From Alphaproteobacteria bacterium (GTDB taxonomy: Bacteria; Pseudomonadota; Alphaproteobacteria; SHVW01): a DNA stretch of 32,218 nucleotides. Every line of letters begins with the position of its first letter. Positions within the stretch are counted from its first letter, which is position 1. A program made the translations under genes and the position numbers. Positions 6,935 through 14,799 of this stretch are shown one piece after another. The stretch is from positions 1 through 32,218 of the forward strand of contig SHVW01000022.1 of the NCBI GenBank assembly GCA_009694085.1. The letters are read 5' to 3'. The notes under the pieces are model-generated. The model did not search any database and was not told the origin of the DNA. It saw nothing but the letters and a program-made list of their open reading frames with translations.

Positions 6935-9900
6935 ATGTTGAACGAATTTCAAAAAAAATCGGACCGGCAAACGCTCGGCGGCGTGCCCGAAGGTTATGAC
7001 GCGCTCGTGCTGGCCCGGCTAACGCGGGCGAGCGCGCATGCCGCGATCCATATCGCGCGCGACGATGCCAGGCTGGCCCAGCTTGCCGAGGGGATCGGCT
7101 TCTTCGCACCCGATATCGAGCTTTTAGCTTTTCCGGCCTGGGATTGCCTGCCCTATGACCGGGTCTCGCCCAACGCGACGATCGTCAGCCGCCGCTTGGC
7201 GACCCTGGCGCGGCTGGCGACCGTTCCGCCCACGGGGCCGTGCCTGGTGGTCACGACGGTCAATGCCGTCTTGCAGCGCGTTCCCGCGCGCGACTTCTTT
7301 CGCGGCACGGTTCGCCGCCTGGCGCCGGGCAGCCAAACCAGCTTGGCCGATCTCGTCCGCTTCTTCGGCGACAATGGCTATACCCGGACCGATACCGTGC
7401 GCGAACCCGGCGAGTTCGCCGTGCGCGGCGGCATCATCGACGTGTTTCCGCCGGGTGCCGAGGAACCCCTCCGCCTCGATTTCTTCGGCGACGAGATCGA
7501 GGCGATCCGGCGCTTCGATCCCTTGAGCCAGCGCAGCCTGGGCACCCGCGATGCCGTCGATTTCGCGCCGGTCAGCGAAGTGGCGCTCGATGCCGCCACG
7601 GTGCAGCGCTTTCGCACGGGCTACCGGGAGATGTTCGGCGCCGAGACCGCGAGCGACCCTCTCTACGAGGCGGTCAGCGCGGGACGCCGGCATATCGGCA
7701 TGGAGCATTGGCTACCGCTCTATCACGAGCGGCTGGAAACCCTGCTCGACTATGTCGCCGGCGCCGTCGTTACCCTGGACCACCAGGCCGAGCAGGGTGC
7801 CCTCGTGCGCCAGGACTTGATCCGGGAATATTACGACACGCGGAAATCGCTGAGCCGGCTCGACGATCGCGAGGGCGGGTCAGTTTACAAGCCCATGGCA
7901 CCGGATCGGCTCTACCTGATGGGCGAGGCCTGGGCGGAAGGTCTCGCGGGCCGCTCCGTGTTGAGTCTGACGCCCTTCGTCGCCGACGGCCCCGGCGCCA
8001 TCGATCTCGGCGGCCGCCTGGGACCGGATTTCGCCGAGGCGCGCAACCGGCCCGGAGTCAACGTCTTCGATCAGGTGCGCACGGCCATCGCGGCCGAGCG
8101 CGCCGCCGGCCGCCGGGTTGTCATTGCCGCCACCAGCGAAGGCACGCGCGACCGTCTGGGCGGCGTGCTGCGCGATCACGGTATCGCCGACATCGTGCCG
8201 GCGGCCAGTTGGGCGGATGCCAGCGCACGGCCCGAGCCTGCTATTGCCGCAATCGTGCTGGCGCTCGATCGCGGATTCACCGCGGATGGCCTGACCGTAA
8301 TTTCCGAGCAAGACATCCTCGGCGAACGCATGGCGCGACCCGGCCGCCGGCGCCGGCGCGGCGAGGAGTTCCTGACCGAAATGTCGGCGCTGGCCGAGGG
8401 CGATCTGGTCGTCCATGTCGAGCACGGCATCGGCCGCTACGAAGGGCTGGAAACGCTAAACGTGACCGGCGCACCTCACGATTGCCTGCGCGTGCTCTAT
8501 GCCGGCAACGACAAGCTGTTCGTGCCGGTCGAGAACATCGAGGTGCTCTCGCGTTACGGTCCGGAGGAAAGCGACGCCCAACTCGACAAGCTCGGCGGTG
8601 CCGCCTGGCAGGCGCGCAAGGCCAAAGTCAAAGAACGCATCCGCGATATCGCCGAGGGGTTGATCCGCATCGCCGCCGAGCGCCAGGTGCGCGTGGGCGA
8701 GGCGGTGACGCCGCCGGAAGGGCTCTACGACGAGTTCTGCGCGCGCTTTCCCTATCCCGAGACCGAGGACCAGCAGCGCGCCATCGAAGAGACGCTCGGC
8801 GATCTCGCTTCGGGTCGCCCCACCGACCGGCTGATCTGCGGCGATGTCGGCTTCGGCAAGACCGAGGTGGCCTTGCGCGCCGCTTTCGTCGCCGCCATGG
8901 CCGGAACCCAGGTCGCCGTGGTCGTACCGACCACGCTGCTGTGCCGCCAGCATTTCCGTACCTTCACCGAGCGTTTTCACGGCCTGCCCCTGCGCATCGC
9001 CCAGCTCTCGCGCCTGGTGACCGCCAAGGACGCGGCCCAGACCAAGCGCGACATCGCCGAAGGTCGCGTCGAGATCGTCATCGGCACTCATGCGCTGCTC
9101 AGCAAATCGATCGCGTTCTCCCATCTCGGTTTGCTCGTCGTGGACGAGGAGCAGCATTTCGGCGTTGCCCAGAAAGAGCGGCTGAAGGCGCTCAAAACAG
9201 ATGTCCATGTCTTGACCCTGACCGCGACGCCAATCCCGCGCACGCTCCAGATGGCGCTGTCGGGCGTACGCGAGATGAGCGTGATCGCGACTCCGCCGGT
9301 CGACCGTCTGGCCGTGCGCACCTTCGTGCTGCCCTATGACGGCGTGGTCATCCGCGAGGCGATCCTGCGCGAGCATTATCGCGGCGGTCAGACCTTCTAC
9401 ATCTGCCCGCGGATCGAAGATTTGACGCGCGTCGGCGACCGGCTGAAACGCTTGGTGCCCGAGGTCAAGCTGGCGGTTGCCCATGGCCGTATGGCGGCGA
9501 GCGAATTGGAATCGGTCATGACCAAATTCTGCGATGGCGCCTTCGACGTGCTGCTGTCGACCCAAATCGTGGAATCCGGCCTCGACATTCCCTCGGTCAA
9601 CACGCTGGTCCTGCACCGGGCCGATATGTTCGGCCTGGCCCAGCTCTACCAGCTTCGCGGCCGGGTCGGTCGGTCGAAGGTCCGGGCCTATGCCTATCTG
9701 ACGCTGCCGCCGGACAAGAAGCTGGGTGCCGCGGCCCAGCGCCGACTGGAAGTCATGCAGACGCTCGACACGCTGGGCGCGGGCTTCACGGTCGCAAGCC
9801 ACGACCTCGACATCCGCGGTGCCGGCAATCTCCTGGGCGAGGAACAATCCGGCCATATCCGCGAGGTCGGCATCGAACTCTACCAGGCCATGCTGGAGGA

Positions 9901-10408
9901 AGCGGTTGCCGATGCGCGTAACAGCGGTGCGCGATCCGACAAGCCTCGGGCGGACGATATGTGGACACCGGCCATCAATCTGGGGGCGTCGGTATTGATT
10001 CCGGACAGCTACGTCGCCGATCTGACCGTGCGGCTCGGCCTTTATCGTCGCATTGCGCTGCTGGTCGACCGGGCGGAGATCGACAGCTTTGCCGCCGAGC
10101 TGATCGATCGCTTCGGCGCCTTGCCGGCGGAGGTCGACAATCTCCTCCAGGTCGTGGCGCTCAAGCGTCTGTGCCGGGATGCCGGGGTGGAGAAGGTCGA
10201 GGCCGGGCCGAAGGGGGTCGTGCTCAGCTTCCGCCACAACCGCTTCGCCCGCCCGGACAAGCTGGTCGGCTACATCAACAAGCAGGCCGGATCGGTCACC
10301 CTGCGCCCCGACCACAAGCTGGTTTTCAAGCGCGCCTGGCACGATCCCCAGGTAAGATTGGCCGGCATCAACAAACTGATGCAGGAATTGGCCCAGGTCG
10401 CGGCCTGA
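6935..10408 (+). CDS. mfd: Transcription-repair coupling factor Mfd
   Basis: A 1157-residue, full-length Mfd. It removes stalled RNA polymerase from DNA lesions and recruits UvrA. The N-terminal UvrB-homology modules include AFPAWDCLPYDRVSPN and EFAVRGGIIDVFPPG. The RNA-polymerase-interacting domain lies near residue 490 (GDLVVHVEHGIGRYEGLE). The translocase follows with Walker A GDVGFGKTE near 637, DEEQHFG near 737, TATPIPRTLQMAL, QLRGRVGRS and a TRG motif. The C-terminal D7 domain ends near LMQELAQVAA. ATG 6935 has no clear Shine-Dalgarno; the AT-rich DNA just upstream could hold its promoter. It is separated from the next gene by 26 bp. Confidence 0.97.
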   Translation: MLNEFQKKSDRQTLGGVPEGYDALVLARLTRASAHAAIHIARDDARLAQLAEGIGFFAPDIELLAFPAWDCLPYDRVSPNATIVSRRLATLARLATVPPTGPCLVVTTVNAVLQRVPARDFFRGTVRRLAPGSQTSLADLVRFFGDNGYTRTDTVREPGEFAVRGGIIDVFPPGAEEPLRLDFFGDEIEAIRRFDPLSQRSLGTRDAVDFAPVSEVALDAATVQRFRTGYREMFGAETASDPLYEAVSAGRRHIGMEHWLPLYHERLETLLDYVAGAVVTLDHQAEQGALVRQDLIREYYDTRKSLSRLDDREGGSVYKPMAPDRLYLMGEAWAEGLAGRSVLSLTPFVADGPGAIDLGGRLGPDFAEARNRPGVNVFDQVRTAIAAERAAGRRVVIAATSEGTRDRLGGVLRDHGIADIVPAASWADASARPEPAIAAIVLALDRGFTADGLTVISEQDILGERMARPGRRRRRGEEFLTEMSALAEGDLVVHVEHGIGRYEGLETLNVTGAPHDCLRVLYAGNDKLFVPVENIEVLSRYGPEESDAQLDKLGGAAWQARKAKVKERIRDIAEGLIRIAAERQVRVGEAVTPPEGLYDEFCARFPYPETEDQQRAIEETLGDLASGRPTDRLICGDVGFGKTEVALRAAFVAAMAGTQVAVVVPTTLLCRQHFRTFTERFHGLPLRIAQLSRLVTAKDAAQTKRDIAEGRVEIVIGTHALLSKSIAFSHLGLLVVDEEQHFGVAQKERLKALKTDVHVLTLTATPIPRTLQMALSGVREMSVIATPPVDRLAVRTFVLPYDGVVIREAILREHYRGGQTFYICPRIEDLTRVGDRLKRLVPEVKLAVAHGRMAASELESVMTKFCDGAFDVLLSTQIVESGLDIPSVNTLVLHRADMFGLAQLYQLRGRVGRSKVRAYAYLTLPPDKKLGAAAQRRLEVMQTLDTLGAGFTVASHDLDIRGAGNLLGEEQSGHIREVGIELYQAMLEEAVADARNSGARSDKPRADDMWTPAINLGASVLIPDSYVADLTVRLGLYRRIALLVDRAEIDSFAAELIDRFGALPAEVDNLLQVVALKRLCRDAGVEKVEAGPKGVVLSFRHNRFARPDKLVGYINKQAGSVTLRPDHKLVFKRAWHDPQVRLAGINKLMQELAQVAA

Positions 10409-10434
10409 GCGGCGCATTCGGGTTCGGAGACATC

Positions 10435-11472
10435 ATGGTCGGCATCTCGGATTTCAGCATCGGCTTGATTGCCCAAAACTATGTCGATGCCGAGGATTTC
10501 AAGAATCTCGACATCCTGATCAAGAATATCTTGCCCCAGCGCATGAAAATTTCGGCGCTCCATGCCATCCAAGCCTATACCCATCATCGCCTCGGGCGGG
10601 TCGAAGCCGCCTCCGCCGCCATGGCGCGCGCCATGGGGCTGGATGCTCATGAGCCGTTCGTCAACTATTTCGCCGGACGCCTGGCTATCGAACGTGGCCA
10701 GCGCGACGCGGCCGTGCGCCATTTTGGCGCGGCGATCGACGTTGTGCCCTGGTTCGCGCCTGCTCACGATCGCCTCATCCCGATTCTGTTTCCGGGCTTG
10801 GAATATCACGATGTTTTTAAGATCGTTCACGGCGTCTTCAAGCCCGGGGTCTATTTTGAAATCGGCGTCAGCACCGGCGCTTCCCTCGCGCTTGCCGACA
10901 AAGCCGACATTGCCGTGGGCGTCGATCCCGATCTGTCCGGCTGCACGGCCGAACTGGGCTCGAACACACGGCTCTTCGCCACGACCAGCGACGCGTTCTT
11001 CGCTGGGCTGGACCGCACCGAGGTGCTGCGCGATCGCCCGGTCGATCTCGGCTTCATCGACGGCATGCATCATTTCGAGTATTCCCTACGCGATTTCATC
11101 AATATCGAGCGGCTGTCCCGGCCCGGCGGCATGATTTTGATCCATGACGTCGTGCCCGTGAGCGCCCGGGTAGCGGCACGGGAACGCACGAGTGGACCAT
11201 GGACCGGCGATGTCTGGAAAATACTGCCCTGCCTGGCCGAGCTGCGGCCCGATCTCGATATTTCCCTGATAATGACCGCCCCGAGCGGGCTTGCCGTGGT
11301 GCGCAATCTCGATCCCGCCAGTACCGTTCTGGCGAATGGTCTGGATGGGATCGTCGACCGCTTCGGTTCGCTGCCGTTCTCCGGCCCCACCTATTGGCAA
11401 GGGCTGGGTCTGCGCCCGATCGCGGCCGAGCTTGCTGCGATCGAACAACTACTAACCGAGGGGGCGAGGTAA
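10435..11472 (+). CDS. TPR-like/class I SAM-dependent methyltransferase
   Basis: A 345-residue protein. Residues ~1-115 are helical and TPR-like ([59 protein letters not shown]). Residues ~140-270 form a class I methyltransferase of the Methyltransf_24 type: motif [19 protein letters not shown], acidic VGVDPDL, and [20 protein letters not shown] with the strand MILIHDVVP, which is typical of small-molecule or sugar methyltransferases. The substrate is unknown. ATG 10435 follows a GGTTCGGAGAC leader. Its TAA overlaps the ATG of the SMR exporter (TAATG), so the two are probably translationally coupled and co-expressed with mfd. Confidence 0.8.
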   Translation: MVGISDFSIGLIAQNYVDAEDFKNLDILIKNILPQRMKISALHAIQAYTHHRLGRVEAASAAMARAMGLDAHEPFVNYFAGRLAIERGQRDAAVRHFGAAIDVVPWFAPAHDRLIPILFPGLEYHDVFKIVHGVFKPGVYFEIGVSTGASLALADKADIAVGVDPDLSGCTAELGSNTRLFATTSDAFFAGLDRTEVLRDRPVDLGFIDGMHHFEYSLRDFINIERLSRPGGMILIHDVVPVSARVAARERTSGPWTGDVWKILPCLAELRPDLDISLIMTAPSGLAVVRNLDPASTVLANGLDGIVDRFGSLPFSGPTYWQGLGLRPIAAELAAIEQLLTEGAR

Positions 11473-11786
11473 TGGCCTGGATCGTGCTTGGCTTTGCCGG
11501 CTTGTTCGAGATCGGTTGGGCGGTCGGGCTGAAATACACCGATGGCTTTACGCGCTTATGGCCGAGCGTGCTGACCCTGATCTCCATGGCAGCCAGCGTT
11601 ATATTGTTGTCCCATGCCTTGCGCGCAATCCCGCTCGGTACGGGCTATGCCGTGTGGACGGGGATCGGCGCGGTCGGCACGGCGATTTTCGGCATGATCC
11701 TATTCGGCGACTCCCGCGCGCCGCTCCGCCTGGCGTTCATCGGCTTGATCGTGATCGGCATGATTGGACTGAAGCTCAGCGATTGA
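11472..11786 (+). CDS. gdx: SMR-family exporter, Gdx/SugE (guanidinium) type
   Basis: A 104-residue protein with four transmembrane helices. The N-terminal membrane Glu is present ([20 protein letters not shown]), as is the loop [20 protein letters not shown] and the final span [18 protein letters not shown]. The WAVGLKYT and VWTGIGAVG strings fit the Gdx (formerly SugE) subgroup, which exchanges guanidinium for protons, rather than the EmrE subgroup. The ATG overlaps the methyltransferase stop. No guanidine riboswitch is visible upstream, so control is probably through the operon or the adjacent LysR regulator. The subgroup call rests on sequence resemblance. Confidence 0.88.
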   Translation: MAWIVLGFAGLFEIGWAVGLKYTDGFTRLWPSVLTLISMAASVILLSHALRAIPLGTGYAVWTGIGAVGTAIFGMILFGDSRAPLRLAFIGLIVIGMIGLKLSD

Positions 11787-11796
11787 TGCCTATCCA

Positions 11797-11841
11797 GTTT
11801 TTCGATATCTTTCTCCGATCCGAATCTGTTTTTGCGATATC
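11797..11841. promoter_or_regulatory. Direct repeat GTTTTT(G)CGATATC upstream of lysR
   Basis: GTTTTTCGATATC at 11797-11809 recurs as GTTTTTGCGATATC at 11828-11841. The palindromic GATATC cores are 32 bp (three helical turns) apart. The pair fills the 72-bp gap between gdx and the lysR start, the expected place for a LysR autoregulatory operator. Confidence 0.4.
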
Positions 11842-11858
11842 GATCGAGGATTCCGGCT

Positions 11859-12764
11859 ATGGACGCGGCCGATCTCAGGATTTTCGAAGCGGTGGCGCGG
11901 CTCGGCGGCATGAACCGGGCGGCCGGCGAACTCCATACCGTGCAGTCCAATGTCACCCATCGAATCCGGCTGCTGGAAGACGAGCTGGGATCGCCGCTTT
12001 TCCGCCGCAACAGCCGCGGCGTCACCTTGACCGCGGCGGGCGAGCGTTTGATGCCCTATGCCGTTCGCGTCGGCCAACTTCTGAGCGAAGCGCGCCGCGC
12101 GGTCGACGACACCGGAACGCCCCAGGGCAAACTTGCAATCGGATCGCTGGAAAGCACGCTGGCACTGCGTCTGTCGCCGGCGCTGGCGAGCTATGCCAAA
12201 GCTTTCCCGGATGTCGATCTGACCATCGAAACCGGCACGTCGGCCGAACTGGTCGATGCCGTCCTGGCCCGCAAACTCGATGGCGCCTTCGTCTGCGGGC
12301 CGGTCGAACATGCCGCATTGGCCGGCGAGACTGTGTTTCAGGAAGATCTCGCTCTCGTGACGCCGCCGGCCCTGCGCCGGTTGGGCGACCTGACCGCATC
12401 GAACGGCGTCAAGATCGTGGTGCTGCGCGCCGGTTGCTCCTATCGCCAGCGGTTGGAGGAGATCTTGGCCCGGCGCGGCATCGTCGGCCTCAGGCGTCTG
12501 GAATTCGGCACCCTCGACGCCATAATCGGTTGTGTCGCCGCCGGCATCGGCGTGACCTTGCTGCCGCGCAACCTGGTGGAAGCGCCGCGACGCGCCGGGA
12601 AGGTTCGAATCCATGCTCTATCGAGTGCGGAATCGCGGGTCGATACCGTCTTCATCCACCGGCGCGATGCCATGGCGAGCAGCGCGCTGACGGCATTCGT
12701 CGCTCACACGGAACAGACCTCCCGCGCCGGCGGCCGAAGGGGGCGGGGACTCAAAACATCTTGA
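11859..12764 (+). CDS. LysR-family transcriptional regulator
   Basis: A 301-residue LysR protein. The HTH spans residues 1-60: DLRIFEAVARLGGMNRAAGEL, then TVQSNVTHRIRLLEDELGSP and LFRRNSRGVTLTAAGERL. The effector-binding fold follows (GKLAIGSLESTLALRLSPAL; IIGCVAAGIGVTLLPRNLVE). ATG 11859 is chosen because GAGGA lies 8 nt upstream; a TTG at 11832 would add nine residues without support. It follows gdx on the same strand and may control it; similar LysR-SMR neighbours are common, but I cannot show regulation here. The last 14 bp overlap the convergent glutamine synthetase gene and encode a basic tail (GGRRGRGLKTS). Confidence 0.92.
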   Translation: MDAADLRIFEAVARLGGMNRAAGELHTVQSNVTHRIRLLEDELGSPLFRRNSRGVTLTAAGERLMPYAVRVGQLLSEARRAVDDTGTPQGKLAIGSLESTLALRLSPALASYAKAFPDVDLTIETGTSAELVDAVLARKLDGAFVCGPVEHAALAGETVFQEDLALVTPPALRRLGDLTASNGVKIVVLRAGCSYRQRLEEILARRGIVGLRRLEFGTLDAIIGCVAAGIGVTLLPRNLVEAPRRAGKVRIHALSSAESRVDTVFIHRRDAMASSALTAFVAHTEQTSRAGGRRGRGLKTS

Positions 12765-14112
12765 GATAGCGCGTCTTCTCCCAATCGGAGACGTGGGTGT
12801 TGTAGCTCTCCCACTCGTCGCGCTTATAGTCGAGCCAGGATTGGAACATCTGATCGCCGAAGGTGGTGCGGCTAAGCGGGTCGTCGGCGAAGGCGTCGAG
12901 CGCTTCGGCCAGGCTGCGCGGCAGCATGCGGATGCCGAGCTTCTTTAGCTCGCGCGGCGTTTTCAGATACATGTTGTCGTTATGCGGCTCGCCCGGGTCG
13001 AGCTTGCCTTCCACGCCTTCCAACCCCGCCATCAGCACCATGGCGGCGCCGAGATAGGGATTGCACGCGCTGTCGGCCGCGCGCAATTCCACCCGCCCGC
13101 CGGGCAGCGGAATGCGTAGCGTGTTGGTGCGGTTGTTGCCGCCATAGCAGGCGAACACGGGCGCCCAGGTGAAGCCGGACATGCTGCCCCGCAGGATCAG
13201 GCGCTTGTAGCTGTTGACCGTCGGCGCCGCCACCGCGCAGATCGCCGGCAGGTGGCGCAGCACGCCGGCGATGAACTGGTAGCCGAGCCGGGACAGCTTC
13301 TTGCCCCGGGGATCGCGGTCGTCCTTGAACAGGTTGCGGCCGGATTTGAGGTCGTAGAGCGATAGGTTGTAATGGGCGCCGCTGCCGGCGCGGTCGCCGA
13401 AGGGTTTCGGCATGAAGCTGGCGAAGGCGCCATGGCGCCGCGCGATCTCGTGGGCCATGCGGCGGAAGAAGACATAGCGGTCGGCCATGACCAGGGCATC
13501 GGCATAGGCGAAATCGATTTCGAACTGGCCGATGCCGTCCTCGTGGTCGAAGGAATAGACGTCCCAACCCAGCCCGTTCATGGCGCGCACCAGTTCGCCC
13601 ATCCACGGCATATTGTCGAGCAGGCGGGCGGTGTCGTAGGCCGGCTTGGCCAGATGGTGGCGCGTACTGACCGGCTTGTAGCTGCCCTCGGCCGTGTCCG
13701 TGAGCACGAAGAACTCGGCCTCGATGCCGAAATTGAGGCCGAGGCCGAGCTTGGCCGCGCGGGCTTGCGCCCGTTTCAAGATGTGCCGGCTACAGGCCTC
13801 GAAAGGTTTGCCCTGACACCAGAGATCGCTGGCGAACCACGCGATGTCGGGCTGCCAGGGCTGAACGATGCAAGAGGAGGGGTCGGGATGGGCGGCGACT
13901 TCCTCCTCGTTCACTTCCTGCGGCACGCCCTCAAGCGCCGCGCCCGTGCACAGCTCCGAGCCCGCCATCATTTGATCGTAATGATCGATCGGCACCATCT
14001 TGCTCTTGGACACGCCGTGCAAATCGACATAGGTCGGTAGCAGGAATTCCACGCCCTGCTTGCGCAAGGCTGCCGCCTGGCCCGCGTTACTCTTTCGCAC
14101 CTTGCCAACCAT
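12751..14112 (-). CDS. Type III-like glutamine synthetase (GlnT / gamma-glutamylmethylamide synthetase family)
   Basis: A 453-residue GS-fold enzyme. Catalytic elements visible: GIEAEFFVL (metal Glu), FDHEDGIGQFEIDFAYADAL (second metal site), GDRAGSGAHYNLSL (Gly-x-Gly-x-His), PTVNSYKRLILRGS and NNRTNTLRIPLPGGRVELRA (phosphate-binding Arg region). The sequence fits the alphaproteobacterial 'type III GlnT' group, which also contains gamma-glutamylmethylamide synthetase of methylamine users. No N-methylglutamate synthase or dehydrogenase genes lie nearby, so glutamine, methylamide or another gamma-glutamyl amide product cannot be separated. ATG 14112 follows a GGGGG purine run. A LysR tail relic and an FMN-riboswitch relic lie upstream on the same strand. 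Confidence 0.85.
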   Translation of the reverse strand: MVGKVRKSNAGQAAALRKQGVEFLLPTYVDLHGVSKSKMVPIDHYDQMMAGSELCTGAALEGVPQEVNEEEVAAHPDPSSCIVQPWQPDIAWFASDLWCQGKPFEACSRHILKRAQARAAKLGLGLNFGIEAEFFVLTDTAEGSYKPVSTRHHLAKPAYDTARLLDNMPWMGELVRAMNGLGWDVYSFDHEDGIGQFEIDFAYADALVMADRYVFFRRMAHEIARRHGAFASFMPKPFGDRAGSGAHYNLSLYDLKSGRNLFKDDRDPRGKKLSRLGYQFIAGVLRHLPAICAVAAPTVNSYKRLILRGSMSGFTWAPVFACYGGNNRTNTLRIPLPGGRVELRAADSACNPYLGAAMVLMAGLEGVEGKLDPGEPHNDNMYLKTPRELKKLGIRMLPRSLAEALDAFADDPLSRTTFGDQMFQSWLDYKRDEWESYNTHVSDWEKTRYLKMF

Positions 14113-14259
14113 GTCCGAAGCCCCCTTGAATCAACTCACCTCGCCCGGCCCGTGACACTTCCACAAGCCAGGCGACGAGCGCAAGTGGGCCCCCAGAGTA
14201 CGATTCGCAGTTCCCGGGGTCACACGCGTTTGTCGCGCGGGGCTTTCCCAGCGTTTGCT

Positions 14260-14367
14260 TTATGCGCTTCGCGCCTCGGCCATCAGCCAATCGCGAAACG
14301 CCCTCACGCTGGGCCGCTGCGGGGCATGTTGTGGATAGACCACGTATAGGCGAAGCCGGCGGGCAGG
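14260..14367 (-). pseudogene. LysR-family regulator, C-terminal relic
   Basis: Thirty-five codons between an in-frame TAA (14370-14368) and a stop TAA at 14262-14260 read LRLYVVYPQHAPQRPSVRAF, then RDWLMAEARSA. This is the typical end of GcvA/LysR-type effector domains (YVVYP...RPxVRAFRDWL). Nothing recognisable of the rest of the gene remains upstream. There is no start codon in frame. It lies in the same orientation as the glutamine synthetase, about 150 bp before its start, and may be the remains of its regulator. Confidence 0.6.
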
Positions 14368-14479
14368 TTACCCCTTCCGATTCCGGCAATTCAAGCGATT
14401 GCCCTAACCCCGCCGAGCAAAATCTTGAACTCGCCGCTTGAACCGGTAATCTACCCATGGGAGATCATCGCAACCGACA

Positions 14480-14632
14480 ATTTCCACCAACTGCGCGACA
14501 CGACCTCGGAGTTGCACCGACTCTGCTGTCCTCGACGGCGCAAACCGACGAGCGCTCGCGGGCTGAGGTATAAGGCTTGCGCCCCGCACCATCAACGCCG
14601 GTGGGGATTTTCCCCCCGCCCTGAGAACGTCG
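14480..14632 (-). ncRNA. FMN (RFN) riboswitch, probably degenerate and orphan
   Basis: On the minus strand the conserved RFN blocks occur in order and at the right distances, closely matching the E. coli ribB leader as I know it. They are TTCTCAGGGCGGGG (complement of 14614-14627), CCCCACCGGCG (14596-14606), AGCCCGCGAGCGCT (14551-14564), GGACAGCAGA (14522-14531) and CGGTGCAACTCCGAGG (about 14504-14519). The 3' part that should read CCGACGGT and AGTCCGGATGGGAGAG is only loosely kept (TCGTGTCG, AGTTGGTGGAAAT), and the closing P1 helix is not evident. Downstream on this strand there is no rib gene or riboflavin transporter, only a LysR tail relic and the glutamine synthetase. The RFN identity is strong; function is doubtful. 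Confidence 0.75.
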
Positions 14633-14799
14633 CCGCTCGAACCGGGAGGTGCGAGCGACAATGGGAGTATAGGGCGGCGTGGCGCGCCGCGACAGAGGTT
14701 TAGCTCATCTCGATCCGAGATCGCCGCCATCGCGTTTATTCATTTCCGAGCCGGGAAGTGGGCGCCTAAACTTGCGTTCGATCTCAAAGGTGCCAACCC
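14633..14799. other. Gene-free leader between riboswitch relic and nitronate monooxygenase
   Basis: No coding sequence recognised. AAAGG at 14786-14790 is the likely ribosome binding site of the gene at 14800. The rest of 14113-14799 outside the LysR tail and RFN element (14113-14259 and 14368-14479) also shows nothing I can name. Confidence 0.4.

Noticed and set aside
8456-10417. A 653-codon minus-strand frame opposite mfd
   Set aside because: No recognisable domain; mfd is intact on the plus strand. Long antisense frames are expected in GC-rich coding DNA.
14087-14458. A 123-codon minus-strand frame upstream of the glutamine synthetase
   Set aside because: No similarity; the LysR tail relic uses a different frame of the same DNA, and the frame overlaps the riboswitch remnant downstream region without a ribosome binding site.
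14404-14520. A possible tRNA on the minus strand, suggested by GCGCAGTTGGTGGAA and GGTTCAAG strings
   Set aside because: No 7-bp acceptor stem, anticodon arm or proper T arm can be drawn; the first string belongs to the eroded 3' part of the FMN riboswitch.
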